Positions 7,499 to 16,045 of a stretch of DNA of 64,000 nt are shown piece by piece. The DNA lies in NCBI GenBank assembly GCA_963784885.1, contig CAWATA010000006.1, positions 186,001-250,000 on the forward strand, written 5' to 3'. Numbering within the stretch: position 1 is the first letter of the stretch; each line of letters opens with the position of its first letter. The stretch comes from RHKX01 sp963784885 (lineage in GTDB: Bacteria > Actinomycetota > Thermoleophilia > Solirubrobacterales > 70-9). Under the pieces are notes generated by a model. That model was not told the origin of the DNA, made no database searches, and saw only the letters and a list, made by a program, of their open reading frames with translations. Both the position numbers and the translations under genes were made by a program.

Positions 7499-8851
7499 TC
7501 AGCGACCCGGCGGGATCTCCGCGGGAGCCTGCGGCTGCGACTGCGCGAAACCGTTCCGCGGGGCACCGATGACGACGACGTCGCCGCCCTCGACGTCCAG
7601 CTCGCGGGTCCGGCCCCGGAAGTCGACGACGGTCCGCGCGTCGCGGACGAGCGCCTCGTAGTCGATCTCCTCGTGGGCCGTGACGATGCAGACCGCGTCG
7701 GCCGCTCCGGCGGTCTCGGGGTCGAGCTCGATCGAGCGCAGGCCGAGCCCGTCGAGCTCGGGAACGTAGGGATCGTGGTAGGCGACGTCGACCCCGCGGT
7801 CGCGGAGCCTGCGGATGATCTTCACGCCGGGCGATTCGCGCAGGTCGCCGATCCCGGCCTTGTAGGCGACGCCGACGACGACGACCGAGGCCTGGGACGG
7901 GACGACCTCGCGACGGTTCAGCACCTCGCAGATCCGGTCGACGCACCAACCCGGCTGGGCCTGGTTGATCTTGCCCGCAAGCTCCACGAACTCGGTGTAG
8001 AAGTCGTACTCGCGGGCCTTGAACGCGAGGTAGAACGGATCGATCGGCAGGCAGTGTCCGCCCATCCCGGGTCCCGGCTCGAACCGCATGAAGCCGAAGG
8101 GTTTCGTCGAGGCGGCGTCGATCACCTCCCAGACGTCGATCCCGAGCCGCTCGGTCAGCTGCGCGAGCTCGTTGACGAGGGCGATGTTGACCGAGCGGAA
8201 GATGTTCTCGAACAGCTTCGTCAGCTCCGCCGCCTCCGGGCTCGAGACGACGACGACCTCATCGCAGATCGTCCCGTAGACCGCAGCCGCCCGCTCCGTG
8301 CAGGCGGGGGTCATCCCGCCGATGACCTTCGGCGTTGTCCGGACCGTGTGATCGGCGCGACCGGGGTCGATGCGCTCCGGCGAGTAGGCGAGGTGGAAGT
8401 CCTCGCCGGCCCGCATCCCCGTCCGCTCGAGGACCGGAAGGACCACGTCGCGGGTCGTCCCCGGGTAGGTGGTCGATTCGAGCACGACGGTCTGGCCCGG
8501 AACGAGCGCTCCCGCGATCTGCCCGGCCGCCGCGATCACGTGGCTGAGATCGGGCTCGCGCTGGTTGGTGAGAGGAGTCGGCACGCAGATCAGAATCGCG
8601 CCGCAGCCCTTCAGCTCGGCCGGGTCGGTCGTCGCCCGGAACCCGTCGCCGAACGTCGCCAGCCGCTCGGAGGGGACGTCCTCGACCGGGCTGATGCCGG
8701 CGTTCAGCTCGGCGACCCGCTCGGCATTGACGTCGAGCCCGACGACGTCGACGCCGGCCTCGACGAGCGCTGCCGCGAGCGGCAGACCGACGTAGCCGAG
8801 CCCGACCACCCCGGTCGTCGAGCGCTCCGGGGAACCCGGAGCGAGGCCCAT
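7499..8851 (-). CDS. Nucleotide-sugar 6-dehydrogenase, UDP-GlcNAc/ManNAc type
   Basis: This enzyme would oxidise C6 of a UDP-HexNAc to the uronic acid using two NAD+, giving an acidic sugar for the glycan. The NAD-binding Rossmann motif GVVGLGYVGLPLA lies at about residues 14-26. The catalytic cysteine is in GPGMGGHCLPIDP (about 258-270), the form seen in WbpA/WecC enzymes; UDP-glucose dehydrogenases usually have GFGGxCFPKD instead. The C-terminal nucleotide-sugar binding domain (VVVVGVAYKAGIGDLRESP) is present. Length 450 is normal. Its ATG follows the stop of the upstream glycosidase-like gene with no gap. Confidence 0.9.
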   Translation of the reverse strand: MGLAPGSPERSTTGVVGLGYVGLPLAAALVEAGVDVVGLDVNAERVAELNAGISPVEDVPSERLATFGDGFRATTDPAELKGCGAILICVPTPLTNQREPDLSHVIAAAGQIAGALVPGQTVVLESTTYPGTTRDVVLPVLERTGMRAGEDFHLAYSPERIDPGRADHTVRTTPKVIGGMTPACTERAAAVYGTICDEVVVVSSPEAAELTKLFENIFRSVNIALVNELAQLTERLGIDVWEVIDAASTKPFGFMRFEPGPGMGGHCLPIDPFYLAFKAREYDFYTEFVELAGKINQAQPGWCVDRICEVLNRREVVPSQASVVVVGVAYKAGIGDLRESPGVKIIRRLRDRGVDVAYHDPYVPELDGLGLRSIELDPETAGAADAVCIVTAHEEIDYEALVRDARTVVDFRGRTRELDVEGGDVVVIGAPRNGFAQSQPQAPAEIPPGR

Positions 8852-10366
8852 CTACTTCACCTTCCAGGGGAGGCTCTGGATACCGCCGACCTCGGCCTGG
8901 AGCTTGTGCCTGCCCTCGCCGCGAAGGCGGATGCGTTGGTTGAAGACCTTCCCGGCCCGCACCTCGAACTGGGCGACCGGGGCCTGCCTGCCCTGCTCGG
9001 TGAGGACGAGCGGCCCGGTGGCGGGCGCCTTGCCCCAGGCGACGGCGTTCCCGTTGCGCCGCCGGTCGACGAGGAAGGGGAACTTCATCGCCGTCGCGGA
9101 GGGCTTGGGGGTGCCGTCGATGAAGTAGACGCCGGTCTGGAGGTTGTCGTCGCCGCGGCCCGGGATGCCGTTGTAGGGCAGGTCCAGGACCTGGAGGAGC
9201 AGCGATGCGCTCGCCCCCTGGCGCCAGAGCAGGTAGTTGGCCTTGGTGTACCACGCCGCCTGCTTCATCAGGCCCGGGTTCTCGTGGAAGGGGTCGGGCG
9301 GGCTCGACTCCCACCAGAGCTCGGTCGCCCAGACCGGGCGACGAAGGCCCGCCGGCTTCACGTTTCCGGCGCGCTCCGACGCCCGCAGGACGTCGACGAG
9401 GCGGTGCAGGTCCGGAACCGAGATGTCGTCCTTGTCCCGGGCCTTGGTGCCCGGTGGCCCGTGGCCGATCGGGTTGTGGGCGAGGATGTCGAAGCGCACC
9501 TTCTTGCACTTGCGGATCGGGGTGAGCCGCTTGTTGTCCTTGACGCACAGCAGCGGACGCCAGAACTCGAGCGGGCGAACGTTGACGAGGCCCGCCTTCG
9601 CGCCATAGGGAGACAGCGCCGCGGTCACGACCTTGTTCGACGACTCCCCCCTGTGGATCCCCTTGTAGAAGGCGTTGAGCATCTTCCGGTAGCGGTCGAC
9701 GACGATCGGCTTCTTCCCGTTCTTGCCCCCCCACAGCGGCGACAGCCGGAGCTTCAGGTTCGCCTCGCCCCAGCACTCGAAGTAGCGGACCCGAGGGAGG
9801 TCCTCGTAGTGGCCGGAGTAGCGGCGGGCGAGGGCGAGCGCGAAGTCGCCGAGGGCCTTCGGATTGGGCTTCCAGACTCCATCCGGCAGATCGGGAGGCC
9901 GGTGTTTGCCCTCCGCCCAGGTCGGCGCGCGCTGGACGAGCAGCATGATCGTCAGGCCGCGCTCGTCTGCGTCCCGGACGGCGGCGTCGAGCCGCGACCA
10001 GTCGTATTCGGGGCTGCCGGGGTCGGTGGGATCGAACGACGGGGTCTTCTCCGCGGGCGCGATCAGGCCCCAGCCGGCGTTCACCCGGACCAGGTCCCCG
10101 TTCACGGCCTTGGTCTTGTCGAGCGCGTCGCGGCGGACGTCGGTGTCCTTCGAGGCGTACTTGAGATCGCCGAAGCCGAGCATCAGGTTCTTCCCCCCGG
10201 AAGCGGCGGCGGACGCAACCGGGAGCGCGAGCGCGAGGATCAGCACCCCGGGAAGGATCCGGGCGAGTGCGCGCGCGAGCCTCACGCCCGGCGACCCGAG
10301 ACCCGGAGATAGCAGGCGTACAGGGCCGCGCTCACCACGGCCGCCACGACGATTACCCACAACCAC
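8852..10366 (-). CDS. Secreted clan-A glycosidase-like protein
   Basis: A protein of 504 residues with a signal peptide (ARILPGVLILALALPVASAAA, about residues 34-55). The (beta/alpha)8 glycosidase-like domain covers about residues 60-420. It has an acid/base candidate in YFECWGEANL (about 215-224) and a nucleophile candidate in VWATELWWES (about 340-349). A beta-type tail follows. It is distantly like the two glycosidase genes at 1.2-4.7 kb but is not a close copy. It is coupled to the UDP-sugar dehydrogenase. A role in trimming or binding the surface polysaccharide is inferred; substrate unknown. Confidence 0.8.
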   Translation of the reverse strand: MVVGNRRGGRGERGPVRLLSPGLGSPGVRLARALARILPGVLILALALPVASAAASGGKNLMLGFGDLKYASKDTDVRRDALDKTKAVNGDLVRVNAGWGLIAPAEKTPSFDPTDPGSPEYDWSRLDAAVRDADERGLTIMLLVQRAPTWAEGKHRPPDLPDGVWKPNPKALGDFALALARRYSGHYEDLPRVRYFECWGEANLKLRLSPLWGGKNGKKPIVVDRYRKMLNAFYKGIHRGESSNKVVTAALSPYGAKAGLVNVRPLEFWRPLLCVKDNKRLTPIRKCKKVRFDILAHNPIGHGPPGTKARDKDDISVPDLHRLVDVLRASERAGNVKPAGLRRPVWATELWWESSPPDPFHENPGLMKQAAWYTKANYLLWRQGASASLLLQVLDLPYNGIPGRGDDNLQTGVYFIDGTPKPSATAMKFPFLVDRRRNGNAVAWGKAPATGPLVLTEQGRQAPVAQFEVRAGKVFNQRIRLRGEGRHKLQAEVGGIQSLPWKVK

Positions 10367-10415
10367 GATCTCAAACCGTCCTCGCTGGGTACATACGCTG
10401 CCGCCCTGACGTTCC

Positions 10416-10778
10416 CTACCTGCTCCGCCGCGGAGCGGATGCCGGGGATGCCGAGGAGCGGTTCGGGGCGGAGCCTTCGGCTGAGCGCGAGGCCGAGCCG
10501 GGCCTGCCGGGCGCGGTCGACGCCGCGAGGATGGCCACGTCCGAGCCGGTTTCCCCGAGCTGATCGAGCTGCTGGAGCACGACCTGGCCGAGGATGTCCC
10601 GCGGGTCCTTCGACCTGTCCGGAGCCGAATTGCCCTCGCCGTCGGGAACGCTCTCGGTGTACTCGTCGGCCTCGGGCTGGTTCGGTGGAATCGGCAGCCT
10701 CCCGGCGGTGGCCGTCGCCGGGATGGCGCAGGCGAGCGCGCAGAGCGCGACCGCGAAGGTTGCCGAGATTCGCTTCAT
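10416..10778 (-). CDS. Small secreted protein of unknown function
   Basis: A 120-residue protein that I do not recognise. It starts with a clear signal peptide (MKRISATFAVALCALACAIPATATAG). The mature part is hydrophilic, with a possible helix (DPRDILGQVVLQQLDQLGET) and a Ser/Ala/Arg-rich end. AAGGAGAGG lies just before the ATG. It diverges from the Wzy-like gene and stands ahead of the glycosidase/dehydrogenase pair. It could be a small cell-envelope partner of the glycan locus (inference from position only). Confidence 0.65.
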   Translation of the reverse strand: MKRISATFAVALCALACAIPATATAGRLPIPPNQPEADEYTESVPDGEGNSAPDRSKDPRDILGQVVLQQLDQLGETGSDVAILAASTAPGRPGSASRSAEGSAPNRSSASPASAPRRSR

Positions 10779-10806
10779 CCTCTCCTTATACGCGGCTCAC
10801 GGCTCG

Positions 10807-10844
10807 AAGCTGACAGTTCTTCACCGGAGACCGGTCGTCAGCTT
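10807..10844. promoter_or_regulatory. Large stem-loop between divergent genes
   Basis: Outer arms AAGCTGAC (10807-10814) and GTCAGCTT (10837-10844) enclose inner arms ACCGG (10823-10827) and CCGGT (10831-10835) with loop AGA. It lies in the 94-base gap between two divergent genes, 28 bases before the Wzy-like ATG, and is followed by TTC. It could be an operator or a leader attenuator. Confidence 0.45.
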
Positions 10845-10872
10845 TTCACGACCGGATGCGTACTAGGTCCCG

Positions 10873-11739
10873 ATGGAGCGGGTCCAGAACCTTCCGAAGA
10901 CCTTGACCTGGGCCGGGACCGGCCGTCCCGACCTCCCGGCGCTGGCGACCTGGGCGTTCGGCGCCGTCGTCGTGGCCTACCTGCTGTTGCAGAACGGCGG
11001 CTACGACCCGATCGTCCGTGACGAAGTCGGGATCGCGATCTGGGTCGTCGCGATCTGCGGGATCGCGGTCGGGGCGTTCCCGCCGCCGACGGCGACGCGG
11101 TGGGGCACCGCCCTGCTGGTGGCGTTCGGCGCCTACGCCCTCTGGACCGCGCTGTCGCTCGACTGGTCGATCAGCCGCGAGCAGAGCGTCGAGGAGCTTG
11201 CGAGGGTCTGCTCCTACGGCGGGCTCCTGGTCCTCGGCCTCTGCGCGGTCGGCGACGGCCGGCGTGCCCGCCACCTGCTCGCGGGAGTCACGACCGCGAT
11301 CGGAGTCGTGGCGGCGCTCGCCGTCCTCAGCCGGCTCCACCCGCAGTGGTTCCCGGAGAACCTGAACGGCTTCTACCTGCCGGACATCGAGATCGAGCGG
11401 CGCCTGGCATACCCGCTCGGATACTCCAGCGCGGTCGGCGTGATGGCCGCGATCGCGATCCCGCTTCTCGCGGGCGCCACCTCGTGGGCGAAGTGGCTCC
11501 CCGCCCAGGCCCTCGCGGCGGCGGCGCTCCCGATCGCCGGCTTCACCCTGGTCCTGTCCAGCTCCGGCACCGGCACCGGCGCGACCCTGGTCGCCGTTGC
11601 AGCGTTCGTGATCCTGAGCCCGGACCGGCTTCCGAAACTGCTCACGCTGCTGACTGCGGCGGCCGGCTCCGCGATTCTGTTCGGGGCGATCGGCGATCGC
11701 CCGCCCTCGATCGCGGACTGCCGACGCCCGCTGCGATGA
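10873..11739 (+). CDS. Wzy/O-antigen-ligase-like membrane protein, N-terminal part (split)
   Basis: The first 288 residues of a polytopic membrane protein of the O-antigen ligase/polymerase type, with about seven to eight membrane segments (for example AFGAVVVAYLLLQ and GIAIWVVAICGIAVGAF). The reading frame ends at TGA 11737-11739, and the rest of the protein continues in another frame from ATG 11736 (ATGA overlap). Joined, the two parts make a typical ligase/polymerase with a C-terminal TPR region. The total span is one base short of an intact frame, and the text around GDRPPSIAD / LPTPAAMSQGDE reads on as one protein. So either a single-base deletion near 11710-11725 or a truly split, translationally coupled protein. 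Confidence 0.75.
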   Translation: MERVQNLPKTLTWAGTGRPDLPALATWAFGAVVVAYLLLQNGGYDPIVRDEVGIAIWVVAICGIAVGAFPPPTATRWGTALLVAFGAYALWTALSLDWSISREQSVEELARVCSYGGLLVLGLCAVGDGRRARHLLAGVTTAIGVVAALAVLSRLHPQWFPENLNGFYLPDIEIERRLAYPLGYSSAVGVMAAIAIPLLAGATSWAKWLPAQALAAAALPIAGFTLVLSSSGTGTGATLVAVAAFVILSPDRLPKLLTLLTAAAGSAILFGAIGDRPPSIADCRRPLR

Positions 11740-12905
11740 GCCAGGGCGACGAGGTCCTCGTCATCGCGCTCGTGGTCGCGGCGGGAGTTGCCCTGGTCCA
11801 GATCGCGATCAGCCTCGCGGTCCGGTACGGCAACCGCCCGCGGTGGCTGCGGATCAGCCGACAGCGGGCCCTGATCGCCTCCCTCGTGGCGATCGCGATC
11901 CTGGTCCCGGCGCTGGTCGCGGCGAAGGTTCCCGGCGAGATCTCCGACCAGTGGGAGAACTTCAAGAGCCGCGGCACCGCCGCCGACCCGCAGGACCGCG
12001 GCGCCGTCCTCACCGACACGAGCTCGAGCGGCCGCTACCAGTTCTGGATGTCGGCCGAGGACGCGAACTCAGCGAGCCCGTTGAAGGGGATCGGTCCCGG
12101 GACCTTCGAGTATCACTGGGCTCAGGATCCCGACAACTTCGGCTACGTCCGCAACGCTCACAGCCTCTACTTCGAGAACTTCGCCGAGCTCGGCTGGATC
12201 GGCTTGATCCTGATCGTCACCGTGGTCGGCGGCGCGCTCGCGCTCGGCGCCTGGCGCTCGTTCCGCGGACCGCCCGCCGCCCGGGCGCGGATCGCGGCGG
12301 CGACCGCCGGCGTCGCCGGATTCGCGGTCGGCGCCGGGCTCGACTGGGTCTGGGAGATTCCGGCGCTGCCCGCGATCTTCATCCTCCTCGCCGCCGTCCT
12401 CGCCACCGATCGCGAGCCGGACGAGACCAGCGACATCCACTCTCGTCGCTCCAGCCGCAGGCGCAGCAGCCGCAGCCGGCGCCGCAGTCGCAGCAGCCAC
12501 TCGCGGTCGCAGTCGCAGTCGCCCACCCGCCGAATCCTCCCGCGCATCGCCATCGTCATCGCCGGCGTCGCGGCGCTCTGGGCGATCTGGCCTCCGCTGC
12601 AGGCCAACCTCGACCTCCGCTCCAGCCACATCGCCGTCGCCGACGACGATCTGCCGTCCGCCCTCGCGGCCGCCGAAGACGCGGCCGGCTCCCAACCCGA
12701 GGCCGCCGCACCGCTGATCCAGAAGGCGATCGTGCTGGAACTCGAAGGACGCTACGAGGAGGCGGCCGACACGGCGAGGGCGGCGGCGAAGGCCGAACCC
12801 GTCAACTGGCGCAACTGGGTGACGCTGGCGCGGCTCGATGCTCGATCGGGGAACGTCGAGGATGCGGTTCGCGCGTACAGGAAATCGGAGAAGCTGAATC
12901 CATGA
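11736..12905 (+). CDS. Wzy/O-antigen-ligase-like protein, C-terminal part with TPR region
   Basis: This 389-residue part starts at ATG 11736, which overlaps the stop of the preceding frame. It has membrane segments, then the periplasmic loop typical of Wzy/WaaL proteins: SSSGRYQFWMSAEDANS, KGIGPGTFEYHWAQ and RNAHSLYFENFAELGWIG (about residues 95-155). These motifs are conserved in the O-antigen ligase family. A low-complexity Arg/Ser run (about 232-265) then precedes another membrane segment, and a TPR-like end follows (LIQKAIVLELEGRYEEAADTA, about 325-389). The role would be polymerising or ligating the exported glycan in the membrane. The next gene starts inside its stop (ATGA). Confidence 0.78.
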   Translation: MSQGDEVLVIALVVAAGVALVQIAISLAVRYGNRPRWLRISRQRALIASLVAIAILVPALVAAKVPGEISDQWENFKSRGTAADPQDRGAVLTDTSSSGRYQFWMSAEDANSASPLKGIGPGTFEYHWAQDPDNFGYVRNAHSLYFENFAELGWIGLILIVTVVGGALALGAWRSFRGPPAARARIAAATAGVAGFAVGAGLDWVWEIPALPAIFILLAAVLATDREPDETSDIHSRRSSRRRSSRSRRRSRSSHSRSQSQSPTRRILPRIAIVIAGVAALWAIWPPLQANLDLRSSHIAVADDDLPSALAAAEDAAGSQPEAAAPLIQKAIVLELEGRYEEAADTARAAAKAEPVNWRNWVTLARLDARSGNVEDAVRAYRKSEKLNP

Positions 12906-13210
12906 GCCCGGAGAACGAGGAGCGCCGAGGCACGCGGCCGGTCAGCGATGAGCTTCGGCCCTATGTCGACGACGATGAGATCGGCCCGATCGATGAGACG
13001 GCCGCTCTGATCCGCGAAGGCCGGGCGATCCCGCGGCCGGAGTTCCGCTCCGAGCTCCGGGCCGGGCTGGCCGGGCTCGAGCGGAGCGGTTCCTTCGAGC
13101 GGCGGCCACGCCGACTGAAGGCCACGATCGCCGCCTGCGCCGGATCGGGGATCGCGTTGCTAGCCGTGGCGGGACTCGGGGTCGCGGGCACCGGCCCGCT
13201 CGGGTTCTGA
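12902..13210 (+). CDS. Small single-span membrane protein, possible anti-sigma factor
   Basis: A 102-residue protein with an acidic N-terminal cytoplasmic part, a RPEFRSELRAGLAGLER segment, and one membrane helix near the C-terminus (ATIAACAGSGIALLAVAGLGVAG, about 74-96). The RPEFR-LR-L pattern resembles the segment before the membrane helix in actinobacterial anti-sigma-like proteins (weak similarity by eye). It is coupled to the Wzy-like gene by an ATGA overlap. It converges with the ECF sigma gene and overlaps it by 51 bases. A role in controlling that sigma factor is inference. Confidence 0.6.
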   Translation: MSPENEERRGTRPVSDELRPYVDDDEIGPIDETAALIREGRAIPRPEFRSELRAGLAGLERSGSFERRPRRLKATIAACAGSGIALLAVAGLGVAGTGPLGF

Positions 13211-13723
13211 GTCCGGCGCCGCGGAGCCCTCCATCAGCTCGCGCATCCTCCGCAAGGCTCGCGAGAGGATCTGCTGGGCATTGGCGACCGACACTCCCAT
13301 GACCTCAGCCACCTCGGCCGTCCGGAGATCGCCTCCGAAGCGGAGCGCCACCGCCTCGCGTTCTCGCCTGCGGAGCTGCGCGAGCGCCGCGGCGCACCGG
13401 GGGTCGGGGCCGCCGATCCGCGCAAGTCGTCGATCCTCCTCACCGGCCGGCTCGGGCGCCGCCGTCGTCGTCCGCGGTCGCGCGCGGGACCGGCGGCGGC
13501 TGTCGATGTAGACGTTGCGCGCGATCGCGAGCAACCAGGGCTTCACCGCGCTGCGCGAGGGATCGAAGCGCGCCCAGGCCTTGAGCGCGCGGACGAAGGT
13601 CTCCTGGGTCAGGTCCTCGGTCTCCTCCCGGGACCGCGTCCGGAACGCGAGAAAGCCATAGACATCCCAGACGTGAGCCTCGTAGGCCGCGATGAAGTCC
13701 GCGTCCGCGTTCACCGGCGGCAT
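13160..13723 (-). CDS. ECF RNA polymerase sigma factor
   Basis: A 187-residue sigma-70 family protein of the extracytoplasmic-function type, with only regions 2 and 4. Region 2 is seen in VYGFLAFRTRSREETEDLTQ through WARFDPSRSAVKPWLLAIAR (about residues 21-70). Region 4 is in AALAQLRRREREAVALRF and the helix-turn-helix RTAEVAEVMGVSVANAQQIL (about 113-155). The last 18 residues are coded opposite the end of the convergent small membrane protein gene. It probably steers RNA polymerase to envelope or glycan genes under stress; the target promoters are not known. Confidence 0.9.
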   Translation of the reverse strand: MPPVNADADFIAAYEAHVWDVYGFLAFRTRSREETEDLTQETFVRALKAWARFDPSRSAVKPWLLAIARNVYIDSRRRSRARPRTTTAAPEPAGEEDRRLARIGGPDPRCAAALAQLRRREREAVALRFGGDLRTAEVAEVMGVSVANAQQILSRALRRMRELMEGSAAPDSEPERAGARDPESRHG

Positions 13724-13770
13724 GGTATTGCCGCGTCCCCCCTGATCCCCGGGCTCATTTCCCCGCGACC

Positions 13771-14826
13771 CTAGGCCACTGACAGCAGCGCCGCGGCGAA
13801 CGCTTCTTCGTTCGCGTCGGTGGAATACGCCTCGAGGACCCTCTGCCTGCCCGCCCGGCCCAACCTCCGTCGCGCCTCGAGATCCTCGACGAGCTCACCG
13901 AGCGTTCGCGCCCACTCGTCGCCGTCGCGCGCGAGCAGCGCCGCATCGCCGGCAGCGATCTCGGCGTTGACTCCGACCGGGGACATCACCGTGGGAATCG
14001 CGAGGGCCATGTACTGGAGGGCCTTGAGGCCGCACTTCCCCCGGGCCCAGCGGTCGTCCGGCAGGGGCATGATGCCGACGTCCATCTCGCCGAGGTCGCT
14101 GAGCTCGGTGTCCTCTCGCCAGTCGGTCGCCGTCACCTCGGCGCCCGCGATCCGGAACCGGGCGTCGCCGACGACGCGGATCCTGGCGCCGTGGGCCGCC
14201 TGAACCTCCCGCAACGCGCCGGCGACGGTCTCGAGGTGCTCGATGGTCGTCCTGCTCCCGCTCCACCCGATGCAGACGCGATCACGCTCCCTCGCCGGCA
14301 TCGGCCGGTAGAGATCGGTGTCGATCGTGGTCGGAATCACCCGCACGTTCCGGTTCCGCGCCCCGGCCCAGTCGGCGAGCTCCTGATTGCCCGCGATGAC
14401 GAGATCGCTCATCTCGACGATCGTTCCGACCTTCGACGGCACCTTCATCCAGGCCAGCCGGCGGTTCTCGTCGCTCACGTTCGGAAGGTAGATCGCGTCG
14501 TCGAAGTCGAAGATCATCGGGATCCGACGGCTGCGTATCGCGCGCTCGACCAGGGGAGGGCCGATCGGAAAGGCCTCGCGATGAACCATCACCGCGTCGT
14601 AGCGCCGGCTCCGGAGGACGTCCTCGAGCCTCCGCAGCGCCCCCGTCACCGCCGTCTGCAGCCGCCCGCCCGCCCACGGCCCGGCACCGGCGGGGCCGCC
14701 GGTCGTCAGCGACCTGACGTCGGCATCGATTCCGTGCCGGCCGAGGCGACCGAGGTACTGCTCGAACCGGAAGCGCTGCGAGGGGGCGGTGCGCTGCGGG
14801 TATGGCGCCAGGATCAGGAGCCGCAC
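13771..14826 (-). CDS. Glycosyltransferase, GT4-like (GT-B fold)
   Basis: A cytoplasmic glycosyltransferase of 351 residues. It opens with MRLLILAPYPQRTAPSQRFR, which is usual for GT4-like enzymes; the C-terminal half has the nucleotide-sugar binding features VCIGWSGSRTTIEHLETVA, VGIMPLPDDRWARGKCGLK and ALQYMALAIPTVMSPVGVN. It lies 10 bases downstream of the SDR epimerase gene on the same strand, so the two form an operon. The donor and acceptor sugars cannot be told from the sequence. Confidence 0.87.
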   Translation of the reverse strand: MRLLILAPYPQRTAPSQRFRFEQYLGRLGRHGIDADVRSLTTGGPAGAGPWAGGRLQTAVTGALRRLEDVLRSRRYDAVMVHREAFPIGPPLVERAIRSRRIPMIFDFDDAIYLPNVSDENRRLAWMKVPSKVGTIVEMSDLVIAGNQELADWAGARNRNVRVIPTTIDTDLYRPMPARERDRVCIGWSGSRTTIEHLETVAGALREVQAAHGARIRVVGDARFRIAGAEVTATDWREDTELSDLGEMDVGIMPLPDDRWARGKCGLKALQYMALAIPTVMSPVGVNAEIAAGDAALLARDGDEWARTLGELVEDLEARRRLGRAGRQRVLEAYSTDANEEAFAAALLSVA

Positions 14827-14836
14827 GAGGCCAACT

Positions 14837-15958
14837 TCAGCGGACCAGCGACCTCTGCTGAAGCTCGTCGAGGGCGGCTCCCACCCTGTCGGTCGCCCGC
14901 TGCTCGGCGACCCAGCCCACGAGCTCCTCGATCCCGTCCTCGAGCGCAGTTCCCGGTTCGTAGGAGGCGCGGCGGCGGAGCTCCGAGATATCCGCGTAGC
15001 AGTGCCTGATGTCGCCCTCGCGAAAGCGCCCGACGACCTCGGGTTCGATCTCGCCGCCGAGGCCGAGGTGCTCGGTGAGCAGGTCGCAGAGCTCGAGCAG
15101 ATTCGTCGATCGCCCGGTCCCGACGTTCATGGCGCGACCGATCGCCTCCTCGCTGTCGAGGACGGCGAGGTTCGCCCGGACGATGTCCGAAACGTGAGTG
15201 AAATCGCGGGACTGCATGCCGTCCTCGAAGATCAGCGGGCGCTCGCGATTGAGCAGGCGGCCGGAGAAGATCGCCGCGACCCCGGTGTAGGGGTTCGAGA
15301 GGGACTGCCGCGTCCCGTAGACGTTGAAGTATCTGAGGGCGACCGCCGGGACGTCGTACGCGCGGCCGACGTTGAGAACGAGCTCCTCCTGGTCCCGCTT
15401 CGTCGTCGCATAGACCGAAGTGGGCTGCATCGGCTTGGCCTCGTCGGTGGGGCAGGGCACGAGCGGCGCACCGGTCTCCTCGTCGAGCAGCTCCCACTGG
15501 CCGGCCTCGAACTGCTCGAGGGGCCTGAGCAGGGGCTCGACCGGTTCGCCGGATTGACGCCGGTAGCGGCCCTCGCCGTAATTGGACATCGAGGAGGCGA
15601 CGATCACCCTGCGAATCCGGTCCCGCACCTTGACGACCTCCTCGAGGAGGATCGCGGTCCCGATCACGTTCGCTTCGCAGTAGGCGGCGACCTCGTACAT
15701 CGACTGCCCGACTCCGACCGCCGCCGCCTGGTGGAAGACGGCATCGACCCCGTCGAGGGCCGCGGCAACCGCATCGCGGTCGCGAACGTCGCCGACGAGC
15801 ATCTCCGCTTCCGCGGCGACGTAGCCCGGGGTCTCACCCGACGGGTGGACCTGGGGGACGAGGGCGTCGAGGATGCGCACCTCGTGTCCCGCTGCCAGCA
15901 GCCCGTCCGCGAGGTGCGAGCCGATGAAACCGGCACCCCCCGTTACCAAGACCTTCAT
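14837..15958 (-). CDS. NAD-dependent sugar epimerase/dehydratase (extended SDR)
   Basis: A 373-residue extended short-chain dehydrogenase acting on a nucleotide sugar. It has the NAD motif GGAGFIGSHLADGLLAAG at the N-terminus, the Ser of SSMSNYGEG and the catalytic YATTK (about residues 177-181). The substrate-binding region has ALRYFNVYGTRQSLSNPYTG and DGMQSRDFTHVSDIVRANL. The stretch VEPLLRPLEQFEAGQWELLD is an insertion not seen in short GalE enzymes. It is one of three such enzymes in the locus. It starts with ATG at 15958 and is followed by a glycosyltransferase gene. Confidence 0.88.
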   Translation of the reverse strand: MKVLVTGGAGFIGSHLADGLLAAGHEVRILDALVPQVHPSGETPGYVAAEAEMLVGDVRDRDAVAAALDGVDAVFHQAAAVGVGQSMYEVAAYCEANVIGTAILLEEVVKVRDRIRRVIVASSMSNYGEGRYRRQSGEPVEPLLRPLEQFEAGQWELLDEETGAPLVPCPTDEAKPMQPTSVYATTKRDQEELVLNVGRAYDVPAVALRYFNVYGTRQSLSNPYTGVAAIFSGRLLNRERPLIFEDGMQSRDFTHVSDIVRANLAVLDSEEAIGRAMNVGTGRSTNLLELCDLLTEHLGLGGEIEPEVVGRFREGDIRHCYADISELRRRASYEPGTALEDGIEELVGWVAEQRATDRVGAALDELQQRSLVR

Positions 15959-16045
15959 GCCGGCATCCTAGGCGATCCGTTTCATGTCCCGCTCCGCCTC
16001 GGCGGCCGGTCCTGGGCAGAGCATCCAGCCTCTAGGCTGTCGCGC

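Noticed and set aside
14789..16045. Long upstream extension of the transglutaminase-like frame
   Set aside because: It runs opposite the SDR epimerase gene; only the part from about 16046 has family features.
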